A stretch of DNA of 64,000 nucleotides from Epithemia pelagica (GCA_946965045.2 OX337232.1:1550001-1614000); one strand, 5' to 3'; counted from the first letter of the stretch, positions 21,123-33,700 are shown. Notes: generated from the sequence alone by a model not told the origin. Numbers and translations: made by a program.

Positions 21123-22733
21123 ATGAAGGTTCAATTGTCGATTGGCGCTCGTGGTGTCCCCTCGGACGATGCTTCGTACTTCGCAAAGGTCTCTGCACAA
21201 GGAGATGGTGCAGTAGTACTGGGTCAGACACTGCCACGCACCGGCAATGGTACCTTTTCGGACCTCATCTTGTTGGACGACGACGCTGTGGAGGTGACGG
21301 TAGGCATTTACAATGCTGCCGATGAAACATTGATGGGCCAACAGTCGTTTCCTGTTCAGACCATTTTAAACTCGTATACTCATGCCACGGCCAAGCCAGC
21401 GCAAGAGAGCACAACGGACGACTCGTTGATCATTGCCTTGCATGTAACGGAACAGACCAATGGTCAGTTGCGTGTGATTCTGCAAGGACATGGTTTGCCC
21501 AATACTGATTTTGGACTGTTTGGAAAGCAAAAGACGGATCCCATTTACGAAATCTACAATCATTTGGGTACCAAGTTGGCTCGCTCCAACAAGGTGGAAG
21601 ACAATCTCGATCCTGTTTGGAACGAACAAAGCTTTGACTTGGAAGAACTCTGTGGCAACAGCTTGACCGCACCCTTGCGGCTGACGGTCTACGACCGCGA
21701 CAAGGGCGACTCGGTCGAATATTTGGGCACGGTTACCTGGTCGGTGCAGCAAATGGTACAAGAACCGAGCACCAAGGTTCCCCTGTTGCGTGGTGGGGAG
21801 CGTGTGGGGGAGGCCACACTTTCCGTCCAATCAGCGGAACTCTTGCCCGTCACCAAGGTGCCGCGATCGGCTGCGACCGCCTTGGATGCGGCCCTCTCCG
21901 CTCTGGCTGGTTTGGAACAGCTCAAGGAACAAGCCGCCGCACAGAAAGAAGCGGCCGACGCGGCCAAACTGCAAGCCGACGAAGCGCGTCAACAGGCCAC
22001 CTCCAAGCAACAAGCTGCGGATACGGTTGCTCAAGCACAATTGAAACTGCAAACCAAGTTTTCTCAGTTGGCCCAAGAAGCGACCAAAGTCGCCGAAACC
22101 GCCAAAACACGGGAGTATGCCGGCATGTTGCACTTGGTCCTGGCGGCCCAGGATTTGGCCGACGTCGACTTTGGCATTCGTAATAAATCAGATCCCATCT
22201 ATGAAATCTTTGTACTGGATGGCAATACTCGATTGATTCGAAGCAACAAGGTCGACAACAATCTCAACCCTGTTTGGGATCCGCAAACTCTGGATTTGGC
22301 CCAGGTTCAAAGCTTGGACACACCGCTCAAAGTTGTTGTCAGTGACCGTGATGGCAAAGACAAGCAACAAATGTTGGGCTCGATTGAGACAAGCATCCAA
22401 AAGTTGGTGGACTCGAAAAAGGAGGGAAACTCCTTCATTATGCCCCTCGTAGAGCAACCTCGTCCGGACCGCGACTCTGGTAGACTTGTCGTGCAAGAGG
22501 CAACGTTGATCGATTTTGAAAATTTGAAGGAAAAGGCCCAAACGTTGCGGGTCGAATGTGAAGCAGTTCAAGCGGAATTGGATGAAGCTACCAAATCTTT
22601 TGGTGATGCACAAAAGGAAGCAGAGGAGACCAGTCAAATTGCAGCACAGGCGGCAGAGTCTGCCGCAAAAGCCATGGAACGAGCCAAGGCAGCACAAATG
22701 GCAGTGGAAACTGCCGAAGCCTCCATTGAATAG
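21123..22733 (+). CDS. Triple C2-domain/coiled-coil protein (copine-like C2 modules)
   Basis: 536 aa in a single exon. Order: a divergent N-terminal C2-like module (~1-85); a second C2 (~100-235, KTDPIYEIYNHLGTKLARSNK, LDPVWNEQSFDLEELCG, YDRDKGD); a short linker; an Ala/Gln/Lys-rich coiled coil (~250-335); a third C2 (~340-460, FGIRNKSDPIYEIF, NNLNPVWDPQTLDL, SDRDGKDK); and an Ala/Glu-rich C-terminal coiled coil. The (K)SDP and (Y/S)DRDG motifs supply Asp ligands at typical Ca2+ positions in the second and third modules. No membrane segment or signal is seen, so it is likely a cytosolic, Ca2+/lipid-responsive scaffold. The two genes just upstream are diverged copies of its two halves. Confidence 0.82.
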   Translation: MKVQLSIGARGVPSDDASYFAKVSAQGDGAVVLGQTLPRTGNGTFSDLILLDDDAVEVTVGIYNAADETLMGQQSFPVQTILNSYTHATAKPAQESTTDDSLIIALHVTEQTNGQLRVILQGHGLPNTDFGLFGKQKTDPIYEIYNHLGTKLARSNKVEDNLDPVWNEQSFDLEELCGNSLTAPLRLTVYDRDKGDSVEYLGTVTWSVQQMVQEPSTKVPLLRGGERVGEATLSVQSAELLPVTKVPRSAATALDAALSALAGLEQLKEQAAAQKEAADAAKLQADEARQQATSKQQAADTVAQAQLKLQTKFSQLAQEATKVAETAKTREYAGMLHLVLAAQDLADVDFGIRNKSDPIYEIFVLDGNTRLIRSNKVDNNLNPVWDPQTLDLAQVQSLDTPLKVVVSDRDGKDKQQMLGSIETSIQKLVDSKKEGNSFIMPLVEQPRPDRDSGRLVVQEATLIDFENLKEKAQTLRVECEAVQAELDEATKSFGDAQKEAEETSQIAAQAAESAAKAMERAKAAQMAVETAEASIE

Positions 22734-23019
22734 AAGACAAATGATATGGGCACGAACGTCCTCTGCTTCCAACAAAAGAACATGAAATACAAGAGAGATA
22801 GATATACATATTACAGAACATTTCCAATACCGGTAAATGACTAGGTAGACCGCTGCAAAGCGTCGTAGAGATAGTCTGTGAAGTTTCTTTACAGGGTTTC
22901 GTCTTCCGACGCATAATAGCTTTGTTGGCGTCTGACGGGAGAGGAGTGGCTCGCCGAACGCGCCACTCAACGAATTCTAAAGATATCGCGGGAGGGCAGA
23001 ACACTGTTGTCGACAAAAT

Positions 23020-24234
23020 TTAGGTATCAACAAGCGAACTGTTTCTTGCTAATATTTGTTTTGTCTCAGAAGCCTTCAATCTCTCGAGCCACACAGTGCG
23101 GATGTCATCGTGCGAAGGAAATGCAGAACTGTTGCATCGCACGTACCTTGTTCCATCAACCATTAGAAACGGAAACGAGCGACCCCGTTGTACGCCTATT
23201 TTTGCGTACATTGTTATCCACTGCCTCAATACAGGGTCATGCAGTATCGTTTCTAGATACAGAGCATGTGCATTCTTGTCGTTTGTCAAGTACATTTTGT
23301 TCTCGCATAGTAGGAAAGGATATACATCGTGCTGTTGTTTTTGCTCGAGACTTTGATGTCGTCCAATAGCACGGTCATGATGGACAAACTCGAAAAAACC
23401 TTCTACCACCCCAGGCCAAGGTGGATTGAACCAATCGTCTAAAACAACAATTCCTCCCTGTAATAAATTACAGAAAGCCAGCCGAAGATCATTTCGCGTT
23501 GTCTCTGCTGTATGGCCACCATCGACACTCCACAAACGTAAGCCAGGGCTCTCATCGATCCAAGAAAAACCTTCCACATCTAAGTCAAGAGATGATGCTA
23601 CACTTATTTTCACGTCAGATGTGTTCAACCCATAGAGATGCAGTCCTTTCGCAAAAGCCCTCAAACTCCCCATGCCGGACATATCAACATTGGCATCCTG
23701 CAGAGGTTCAAACAAATCGACCGCCATTAATGTTTCAGTTTCCCGTGCTGTCATGTAGAGGAAGCTAGTAAAGCGACCATGATGAACGCCGATTTCACCA
23801 ACGGTACCAAACAGTCCCAATGTGGTGTGTTGCACTTGACTAAGCGTCTCAAGGAAAACACCGGTCGCTTCAAGTTTCCCACTCCCCCTTGCGATTTGTT
23901 CATGTTTGGAGTTTCGCACAAAGTCATATCGATATTCATGCGTTACTTTCGTTTTGCTGGATTCCTCTGCCATTCGATGGCGCCGACGACGGGAACAAGT
24001 ATAGGGCCTCGTGCTCCCAGGTGACTCCGAAACTGCGCGAAGTTGTTCCTGCCCCGATGAAACCTTCTGCAGTCTGGTTACTCGCTGATCATTAGATACA
24101 AAGAGAAACGGAAATGCTATCAAAAGTCCACAGACAGTGTAGATACATCTTAATAGGATCCGATGGCGCTTCAGAACAAACTTTCGTGTTGATTGTGCTT
24201 GATGCTTTGTCAACAAAGGCACAAAATTTTGCAT
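23020..24234 (-). CDS. Type II membrane-anchored class I SAM methyltransferase-like protein (Methyltransf_24 type)
   Basis: 404 aa from ATG 24234 (three codons after a GTG that opens the frame). A short basic N-terminus, one membrane helix (~25-45), a stem, then a Rossmann-type methyltransferase domain. The motif I region is GTVGEIGVHHGRFTSFLY, the motif II acidic residue is in MAVDLFEP, and the WSVDGGHTAETTRNDLRLAFCNLLQGGIVVLDDWFNPPW segment is characteristic of this methyltransferase group. The topology predicts a Golgi/ER-lumenal or extracellular catalytic domain, consistent with modification of glycans or other secretory substrates. Substrate unknown. It diverges from the TRMT112 gene. 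Confidence 0.72.
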   Translation of the reverse strand: MQNFVPLLTKHQAQSTRKFVLKRHRILLRCIYTVCGLLIAFPFLFVSNDQRVTRLQKVSSGQEQLRAVSESPGSTRPYTCSRRRRHRMAEESSKTKVTHEYRYDFVRNSKHEQIARGSGKLEATGVFLETLSQVQHTTLGLFGTVGEIGVHHGRFTSFLYMTARETETLMAVDLFEPLQDANVDMSGMGSLRAFAKGLHLYGLNTSDVKISVASSLDLDVEGFSWIDESPGLRLWSVDGGHTAETTRNDLRLAFCNLLQGGIVVLDDWFNPPWPGVVEGFFEFVHHDRAIGRHQSLEQKQQHDVYPFLLCENKMYLTNDKNAHALYLETILHDPVLRQWITMYAKIGVQRGRSFPFLMVDGTRYVRCNSSAFPSHDDIRTVWLERLKASETKQILARNSSLVDT

Positions 24235-24654
24235 ATTTTCCACCTACTGGTTCGAAATAGGTCTGGGATTCCTCACTTTCAACTTCTTCAGAGAAACAGG
24301 AAGACACACTTGCGGGTGGAGTGTTTGTTGTCGAGTTCACCGAAGTAATCTTGGAATTGTTGAAATGCAATCGAAAATTGCTCTCGCCACACAACAGCGT
24401 GACAAAAATGTGAGAGGGAACGGACCGACCGTCGCGCAATACGCATGTCCATTTTTCCATGCACGCGCGATACAGGTTGGCATTTGCTTGCAAATTCGCT
24501 TATGGATCGCTTCTGAGACGCAGAAATATGGCGTCCGGCAGCCAATCGAGAGCGTTGTATTTTACAATGGGGGAATGAGGACCCTCGCCGTGATATCGAC
24601 TCCCAATGCAGTCAACATTCTGGCGAAAGGTAGAACAAGGAGGCATCTAACAAG
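24235..24654. promoter_or_regulatory. Shared divergent promoter region (inferred)
   Basis: 420 bp between the start codons of the methyltransferase (minus) and TRMT112 (plus). No specific motif identified. Confidence 0.35.
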
Positions 24655-25217
24655 ATGCGGCTAATGACTCATAACACGCTTACGAACAATTCAGCGGATG
24701 CGAAAGGGAAAGGTTTCCCACTCCGAATCACCGCCTCTGTTGTCAAAGTAGATGAGAACGTTGCAGAGAGTGAGGAACGACAGATATCATTTGTCAAAGG
24801 AATACTTCCTACACTTGAATGGGATGCCCTGGTTCACGTACGTATGAAGTCAGCCTTATGTGAAATATGAGGTGACGGGAGTTACTCGGTGCATTGTTCT
24901 CGCTTTTGTTCTCCCGAGTTCTTGTTATCTGTCTCCTTTCTACATACTTTCTCTCCCTAGTTAACATTATGATTTGCATCCCTTTCTTTTCTCGATAGGC
25001 TGCCATGGAAATGGGTATTTCTACACTTCCTTCTGTGTTGACTTCTGACTTGGCTGAAAATGCTGACTTTTGCAAAGCCTTGTATCACATATTAATGCAT
25101 GTTCACTTGATCCAGGGTATGCTTACCTGCCCTGCCACTGGACGTGAATTTCCAGTTCAAGATGGGATTCCCAACATGATGATTGATGAAACAGAGGCCG
25201 AAGCCGTTCGGTTTTGA
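24655..25217 (+). CDS. TRMT112: Multifunctional methyltransferase activator TRMT112
   Basis: Small zinc-ribbon protein that stabilises and activates several SAM methyltransferases acting on tRNA, 18S rRNA and release factor eRF1. Two exons: 24655..24837 and 24999..25217, with a 161-bp intron (GTACGT...ATAG, phase 0). The joined product is 133 aa, close to family size. It begins MRLMTHNTL, as expected of MKLLTHN-type N-termini, has PTLEWDALVHAA across the junction, and ends with CPATGREFPVQDGIPNM, the classic TRM112 C-terminal motif. Only one Cys of each usual zinc-ligand pair is obvious, as in other eukaryotic members. Confidence 0.92.
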
Positions 25218-25403
25218 GGGGAGCAATGGTTCTGCTTTTGAACACAATCAACCTCTCCAGTGAGAAGTTGGAGTACACGAAGAGGAAAGTCACGAAGACA
25301 GTCCAGCCATTCTCTGGATCTACTAGATGTGCTATATAATGCAACCAAAAAGAATACTCCTAATAAGAATCACAGGGCCTCTCCATTACTAACAGTTCCC
25401 ACC

Positions 25404-26062
25404 TCAACACTTCTCTTCGATAAGACCAGCTTTGATGTAGATGAATTTCGGGTTGACATCCTCGTAATAAGCAAAAGCCATGCTTCCTTCGGGATCCATA
25501 GCGGGCGTGGTGAAGAACTGCAAATCGTCGTATTTTGAAAGAAGATATTTACAGAAGCCTGGGGCGGACTGCGTGAAAGCCTTGACTTCCGGACCGGTCA
25601 CTTTGTCGTCGTCCTTCAACTTCTGACGTAAAGCTTTACAATAGCTCTGTAGAAAATCCTTCAAGTCTTTCTTACCATAAGGCACCTCCTGGTAAGCAAA
25701 GCCAATTTGGTCATCAATCACGTTATTAACCAATTCGACTGTGTCGTCAACAGCCTCGTCTTCTCCACCACCTCCGAAATGGCTACCACCACCGACATCA
25801 ACAGATGCTCCAGAATCCTATCAAATAGAATATTTCATTAAATCATGAGGTTGACAACCCAAACAATCGCAACCAGGACACCCAGGGGACTGGAAAGTGG
25901 AAAGATGCAATCATGGCCGGACGAACGTACCTTGTTCACTTTCATGGACTGAATTTCGATGAGGCCTTCGACCTCGTTTCCATCAGCATCCTTCACCGGT
26001 ACCGGCTTGAAGGCATCCGACAACATTTCATCGCCAGTGAAACGACACTTGTAAATAATCAT
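25404..26062 (-). CDS. TPT1: Translationally controlled tumour protein (TCTP)
   Basis: Conserved cytosolic protein linked to growth control, Ca2+ binding and translation-elongation partners. Exon 1 is 26062..25931 and exon 2 is 25817..25404. The 113-bp intron (GTACGT...GATAG) is phase 0. Joined length is 181 aa. Diagnostic features: start MIIYKCRFTGDEMLSDAF, flexible Gly-rich acidic loop (GGGSHFGGGGEDEAVDD), helical hairpin (KKDLKDFLQSYCKALRQKLKD), and a C-terminus of the FF...MDPEGSMAF...YIKAGLIEEKC type ending in the conserved Cys. Convergent with TRMT112. Confidence 0.95.
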
Positions 26063-27733
26063 TTTCTCGGGAGGTCTTCAGTCCTTGATAGTTTCGAAGC
26101 TGCACACAAATGACACGAACAGTTGAGGATGTCGGACCACCACGGGCAGCAAACCCCATGCAAGTTGCCAAGATTCGCCCATAGGATCTATGACTGAAAA
26201 TAATGAAAAATAGCGATGGGGTGTGAAGATAGGTTATGAGCGTCATCCTCCATGGTCAAAGTCGTACGCACAAACTTCTGTACCGATTTTCCTTCCCATT
26301 CCCTTATCCCCCAGCGAGGGTAAGTCATGAGGATTAGTGATTCGATGGTGTGCAAAGTCACCACAACAAAACCACGACACACACGCGACCTCATTTCTCA
26401 TCCCCGCTGGGGAATAACCATTCCAATTGTGCGGGACTCTTTTTCGTGACCACAACTGATACAAGTACCATGAGCTTTCACAAATGGATCGCTAATTGAT
26501 TATTAAGGCGTTGACCTATTGGAAGAAGTCAACATCTCGGCGGGCAACAGTACGGATGCTCCTCTTGTACGGTGGAGGAATTTAGTTCGGGAAATGCGGG
26601 GCTCTTCGCAACCAAGGATTGAACTGTCAACCGTGAAGCACGATTTGAACTGGGAAACTGAAAAGGTTGCAAAGGGACACTTCGATTTAAATACATTGTG
26701 TCGACCGGATCCTTTCCTCCTTGCGATGAAAGGAGCCGTCAATTTCTCTTCTGTCCATGACGTGCGTCTCTTAGGAGACATGAACTTCTGGAGCTGTGTC
26801 TCACAAAAAATCGTGCGTCCGATACCATTTTCCATTCTACAGCTAGAGCGTATGCAATATAGATCCGTTTTCTCGCACCGTGCGACTTTGAAGTATCTTT
26901 TCAATCGTATGATCCACTGCCCCATCTGCTTTCAATCAGGTTTCGTCGACTGAGTTCCTGAAGTTTAGTGGTGTTGGAATTCATGGATAAATATGGTGCC
27001 AGCATAACCCGCTATTCATCACATTTCGTGTGGTCTCTTCAAACCATCATATTAATGTTGAGTATGAGACCATTCCAGTTGAGTTCAATTGGGTAATTGA
27101 AAGCACTGACACTGAAATGACTTCTATGTGTGTGACCAGTGTCAATTGTTGGGAAAATGAGATGGATCGAGCGTTTGAGTTGACATTACGCTGAGGCTCA
27201 CTCAGTGGAGAAGAAAAGAGAGAAGCGAAACGTCGGTAAACATTGTGTTTAAAAAATCTGTACTGCAACACAGACCTAGAAAAGATTGGGCTTCCCTGGA
27301 GGGAAACTCAACATGCCATTTGCTGTGTGACACAACATCTTTGTTCAGGGGAAAGGATCACCATCGTGCGCAAGGTTGAATCGAACAACTTGGCCGTCAA
27401 GCCACCACAGGTTTGAAGCCTGCGCCCAGCACCAGCCAGGATCATGCGCACCTCATATTCAATGATCCACCGATGCCAAGCCCATAGATCGCAAAACCCA
27501 GATGCTTCAACTATGAACAACAAGTATGGAGAAAGAAATAAAAGGGATTAGAATACAGCTCCTCTGATTCACTTTGTGTTGGTAGTTTGGCCTTTGGTTC
27601 GTATTACCTGTTATCAGCGTTATACAGTTTCTGCTCCGACCGCCAGAACTGCGCGGGGAGAAGAAATTTTTCTACGTAGTTTCTACAGGAGAACCACCGT
27701 ACGAGCGCAGTCCGCGGACGCCGAAAATCGGCC
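26063..27733. other. Intergenic region between divergent genes
   Basis: 1.67 kb upstream of TCTP (minus) and of the INTS1-like gene (plus). Overlapping open frames of about 140 codons occur near 26503..26953 on both strands. The plus one has only a TTG at its start, and neither matches a family I know. Best treated as promoter and spacer DNA with a possible unrecognised small gene. Confidence 0.4.
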
Positions 27734-30700
27734 ATGTCGATCCGACAGCCATTGCTGCCGGATGTGGTCGAAAGGCTCAAATCGCTCGACTCTTATCTCT
27801 TGGAAAAGTCTCCCAAAGATGTAGCAGATGTATATGTCGCTGCAGTTGCTTTCATGGTCAAAATAAAGCAAGATCAGGCGACAATCCTTGACATCCAAAG
27901 GTGAGCATCTACGCTTAGGGTTGGGGTTCATTTTGAGAATCATACGTTTTCTATGTATGCTATCCCTCTCGGTCGACGTGCTACTGACAATGGCGACTTT
28001 TTTTAATTCATTTCTTTAATACCTTTGCTAGAAACAATACCAAGCCAGCTACGTACCCGCCCCCGGATGCCATCCCTGCAATAACATGCGTTCTTACTGA
28101 TTCGAGGCTGTTTTCGGCGTTCCTAAATTGTTTGAGGCTTGGTCACCCCGCTCTTTCTCCAAGTTCAGCAGAAGTTGCTCCAAATGGAAGAAAACGTAGT
28201 CTGTCGCTGACAAAAGGAGAACTATCAACGCAAGCTAAGTCATTCAAATCTTCGCACTCCTCCCCTGTTCCAAGTCGGAAGACTTCCGTTCTGGTGGATC
28301 TTAAAACACAACAGAAGCCGTCTTTCCAACTTCCAGTGCTTGCGGCGGCAATCCTTTCCGTGTCATTCGCTCATCTTGATCATTGGCCAACACCATTGAT
28401 CGATGCTTATGTATCCGATTGCTTTGGTTCGCGTTTATGGGTCGACCAAGAACCATGCCACATCCTGGTAAAAAACCTCAGCTTTACCCATAACAGGACA
28501 ACTTCAGATACTACAACAGAAGCGCCGGACTCTACTTTCCTCGAAAATGCTTCATTGGTGGCGTCGAGATATCGCAACTTCAAACTCTGTGCAGCGTCCA
28601 GTGACACGATTGAAGATTATAAAGGTGCAACATTTGAGGCTAGATCCGTGCAAAAGATGGAGCGCACTCTCTCGGTCGAAACTGTGGATTCTGGGGTTAG
28701 AGACCAGGTTCCATACGAGAGAGATTGGGAGATGGATTACAAGGACGATCAAAATGAGCAGAATTTGCTGAGTATCTCATCGCCCCGAAAATTGTCCAAG
28801 AAAAGAAAAAGTAGAGGAGATGACTCTTCGTCCTCCGGTGGAGAGGATGAAGAAGATATTGCCCTTTCTGGAGATGACGAAGGTTCAGAAGGGTCGAAAA
28901 GACCGAGAATCCGACGGAAAATGAGTTCAAGAGGGACCCCTGTTGAGACAAAGGAAGAAGAGTCTCATTATCCCGTGCAACAGAAAACATTGAATCTTCA
29001 GCTTGTTCGTCAAAGGTACTTCGGAGATAACTTACAGGCTTCGCACGAAGTTATTCATCGAGCCCTACTGGAGAGATTGGAGCAAAAATCGAAGCAAAAC
29101 TCGGGACTACTGCAGACTTTACCCCATTTCATGGGGGTACCCTCTGTGAGGGCTCTCGTGGCCGAGTATCTCTCTCGATGGCTCCAATCGCCTGCTCTTG
29201 CAGGCTTGGCGCGGAAACTGTTCTCCGAACTAGTTGACAACATGCAGAATGTCGACCCGCCTCTTGTGGAAGATATCCGGGCAATTGACTTTATACTTTC
29301 AATGAAGCTAAAGGCAAACCAGTTTGCGGCCCATATGGAGAATGTCACTGCGGTGGCCTCGAGAATACCCTCTCTGGGCATGGCACAACACATTTATACT
29401 ACACTGCTAAGGGATTCAATTTCATCTGGTGTTGAACCGCCACAAAGCGGGATTGGCGATCCTTTAACAATGGTTTGTGGAGTCCACAAGGCCCTTCCTA
29501 CAGCGATTTCCTACTGTGCCCTTGCCTCTTCGCTTTTGATCTTACTTGTAGGGGATTCTCTCGACGGGAAAGCTGAGAAAATCGGGAGAGAAGGGTTGGT
29601 TTACAAACTTCGTCGTATTATTCGAACTCTTTCGATGTCATTGGGGATATCTTTTGACGCTATGCGACTAATGGAAGCTTTCTTGGCCCTTGAGTTCGAT
29701 AAGGAGTCAAGGGGAGTTGCAAATGAAGAGGACAAAGCCCGGTTAATGTTTCAATGTGTCACTCTACATGTCTCCGCTTCGTCAGCAGGCGTGCTTAAAT
29801 CAACAAGAGATATGGATGAAACCCAGAGACACGACACCACAAGAAAATTGCTTCACAAAGCAAGAAAGTCTCTTCTTAGTTGGTGTTGCTCGGACTATGG
29901 GCCAAGATGGTACTCGTCTAGGAAACGAAAACTAGAGAAAGATGATGAATTGGCGTCTGGGGCAGGTGTTCCGAACTATCGAAGCACGCTTGGACCGGAC
30001 TCAGGCGAGGAATCTATCCCGATCTGGCTAAATACTATGCGTTGTCTTCTCTTAATCGAGGAAGCAAACTCTGACCTGATGTCGCGGTTTCTCTCTCAAT
30101 CGAAGAAAAAGTGCGGTCAAGAAAATGCCGAAACAGAAAATACCGAAGTGGGTGAGCATGAGAGAATAAAAACTTGCTGTGCATATGGAGCTGATGTTGA
30201 CGACGATATGGTTCGAATAATCTTAAGGGAGAATGGCAAGTATGCAGGAAGTCTGCCGTCAGAAATGGCAGTACAACTGTTGGAACATCTATTTGAATCT
30301 TGTGGTAGGTCAAGTGGCACTTCCCTACGAGTTTCCGATCCCGATCTTGTATGGGACTTGTACAAGTTAGCCCAGTATATTCCACCGGATAATTTGCTCG
30401 CCAGAACACAGGTCAAGGGACTGTCCTTCGGTGAAGAAAATGATTCGTTGCCAAGACTGGCATTGCCTGGTCTGTGGTGGAGAGTCACGATCCTTGGACT
30501 TGTGATGTGCGGAGCATCACCCGATAAGATCGGGAATGCTGTTTGGAGAGACCATCCAACACTGCACTCCCTCATGAAAATGATAACGGCATCTCGGTAT
30601 CGGTTTCCAACTGTTGATTGTGATGAAACGGGCAAGGAGCAGATGAAAAGCTGGGAGCACGAGTTCCGTGAGCGTGAGAATATAATTGCTGAGGCTTTGT

Positions 30701-33700
30701 TTTTGCCAGACAAACAATTGAAAGAGACAAAAAATGGCAAGAGCACAGGTTATCGAGTATCTCGACGTCTTCTGAAACGGCAGGAAGAGAAAGAAGCCGC
30801 GGCAGCATTGGCGGAAAGCTTGAAGCGCAAAAAGATGTTGAAATTTGCCCAAAAATCCATCATGCTTTGGGATCCGGATGGACATGCAAGGAAGCCACCT
30901 AGAGAGGCTGTTGAACTGCTTCGTTCAGTTGAAAAACTATTTAACCTCTCCTCTGCATTCCAAAGATGCACCACGCCGGACTTCATTCTCTGGACAATTG
31001 GAGAAACTTCTCGAGGGGCCATCGAGCGGGCGTATGATTGGCTGATTCCAATCATTTCCGCAATTCCTGAACTTATTTCACGCCTTCCCTCGAGTGCATC
31101 GTGCTTTCTTCTTCTCAGAGCGTATGGTTCCGACACAGGTGATGGATCACAATTAAAGAAGCTCTCTGCGCCACTCTTGAGCCATGTAAAAGAGTCCTTA
31201 CGAGGGGAGTACGGCGAAAAAGACTGCATTCATGCGTTTGAACTCTTGATGTCAGATGCGGCAAGCCACAACGCTGATCGACGCATGAGTGCTCGTCGCG
31301 TTCTGCAGGATGCCCTGGGTTCCCTTAGCGGTCCATCCGAGTCCTCGTCGTCCTCGTCCTCCTGGATGCGCAACGTGCTCCTAGTTAGTCATGCAAAATC
31401 TCTTATTCCGAGTGCAATCAAACACATGTCCAAGGCCGCAACGTACGAGAGAGGAAAAGTGTTAAAATCTCTTATTTTTGCGTTAAGGGATCACCTATCA
31501 TTCGCGGAGGATGCGTCCATTGAGACATCGATACCTTTCCCTATCTTCTTGGCGCGATTGATGTCGCAGCGTCCGAGTGTGTATGCAGAGGCTATTGACA
31601 GATTTGCGGATCTTCAAGAGCTCACAGTTAACGTTTTGCACGCGGAGATTTCAAGACTAGCCTCTGATTCGACCCAGAGTGAACGAGAGGGTGCTCATGC
31701 AAGAATATGGCTTGAATTTAATGGGACGAAGAATGACGCTCTTGTGTCGCTCGATCTTCTCCAATCATGTTGTATTCTGTTGAGTGTTTGGCGCGAAAAG
31801 CCAACCGATAATCCGAATTCCCTAGGTGTCGATATTAAGAAATGTTCGGAAGCCGTCAAAGACATGACGGGAGCTCTCCTTAAGCCGAGTAGCGACATGT
31901 CGGGTGACGTAACATGGGGGCTAGCGGGAGCGACAAATAGTGCAACGAGTGAGATTGCTGTGTCCGTTGAGTCGGTAAGTGAAAATGCTCTCTTTCATCT
32001 GTTGCTCCAGCAAGAATGCTCACGTTTGGTCGGATGATAAGTGGATAATGCTGTGTAAGGCACCCGATGACTTGATTGGAAAGAAGGCGGCGCTAGCCGC
32101 ACCCGAGGAATTTCTTGCGAGGTTGTTGATGTCATCGGGGCTTCCGCAAGCGGCTATGATGGCCATGGTCGATCGGTTAGGGAAACTGGGAGAAACGACG
32201 GACGATAAGGATAAACTATATAGGAAGCTGATGCTACCGTCAGCCTCAAGTGAATGGGATCTGGGACGTATTGGGAAGCAGCGTGATATAATCCAGAAGC
32301 TGTTGGGACGGATGTCGGCCTACTTCCGTACGTGGGATCTCGATGAGTCCTTGTCGACTTCCTTCTTAAACTGGCTTGAGCGAGAAGCCAGATATGAGCA
32401 GAAACCAAAAAAGAGCAGCAAGAGAAAAGCCGCACCTTTCCGAGGAAACTATACAGCGTCACTCCGTTCCATCTCAAGGAGTTTTGATACAATTAAGGGG
32501 CCAATCTTGTCTGAAAAGAAGACAGGTAAAAATGAAAGCGAACCCGTGTCTGAGGTATCGTTCTTTGCTGCTAGAACAGAGGAGGAACAGGAAAATACGA
32601 TGGATTTGTCTTTATTGATTACATCCCAACTAAAAGACAAAAACTGTGAAATCCTTGATGGTCTTATTCTCAAACGTGCTTTAAGTAATGAAACCAAAGG
32701 TGATGTTGCTATCTCTCTCTTGCAGGCAGTACAGGATGTTTCACTTGCTCCTGGATGGATGGCTGACTCGTTGTTGAAGTGGGTTCCTTTTCTTTGCAAT
32801 GATGATTGTCCGTCGTCTTTAAAAGAAATTCTCTTCAGGACTTCTGAGAACCAAGCGATCCCCCGTCACGTGTTCGTTGGGATTATAAGGAAGTGTATAC
32901 TGACATGGACGATGGAGACAACGTTGGACTGCCTAGACTGGATTCTATCCCTTGAAGAGAAGCGGGTGTCTGAAGTTTCCAGCCCTCAGACTGTTTTCTT
33001 TCTCATGAGCTCTTTGGAAAACAGACCAACGAGGCTGTCAGAACAAGAATCGAAAATCGTTGGAAGAATTGCGCTGAACGGAGTTGACAGTGAAAGTTTC
33101 GACTCCATTTCGGCGAGTAAACGAAATCATCTGCCCAACCCGATCAGACTTCTGTTGAAGTTAGCTGAAGGTGGAAAGAAGCATTACCTTTTGGTTGGTG
33201 ACATGATCCTCGAGCGGATTGGACGAAAGCCTTCTCAACAAGTGCAAGATCTTTACTGCGCCGCCTTTCTTCGTCTATATCTACTTCACCCTCAATGGGC
33301 AAATACTGGGGCAGCTAAAGTACGAACGGTGCTCTTGAAATCAGCCGAGTCGTCGGAGGCATTCTGGCATTGCTGGGTATCAAAGATGGATGATCAACTT
33401 GATGACCTTCTTGAGTCGCTTGCTTTGGGTGACGTTCGAGTAATGAAGAGCTTGACGGAACAGTCACGAAAATATCCTCTTCTGATTTTACGAAAGTCCC
33501 GGGCTTTTGTGGGGATTTTAAAGGCAGATGCTTGTGCGTCACAGCCGAACGTGAGTACTTCGCCATGCAAAGTCAGAGGAAACAGAATCAGTCGTCCTGT
33601 CGAAGCTGTCATGGACGGTCGAAAAATTGTCTTGAACATCCGATACTGGGGGCTCGAGTTTTGCGAACCACTTTGGATGGGCGTTCTCGAAATATTTGGC

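Noticed and set aside
26503-26953. Overlapping ~140-codon frames on both strands
   Set aside because: The plus frame has no ATG near its start; the minus frame has an ATG but no recognisable motif. Neither could be preferred.
27370-27440. tRNA-like TTTGAAGCC/T-loop resemblance
   Set aside because: No acceptor, D-arm or anticodon stem could be paired around it.
31975-32010. 36-bp intron with acceptor TCCAG in the INTS1-like gene
   Set aside because: A multiple of three that leaves the downstream TGA in frame, so it does not connect the two coding blocks.
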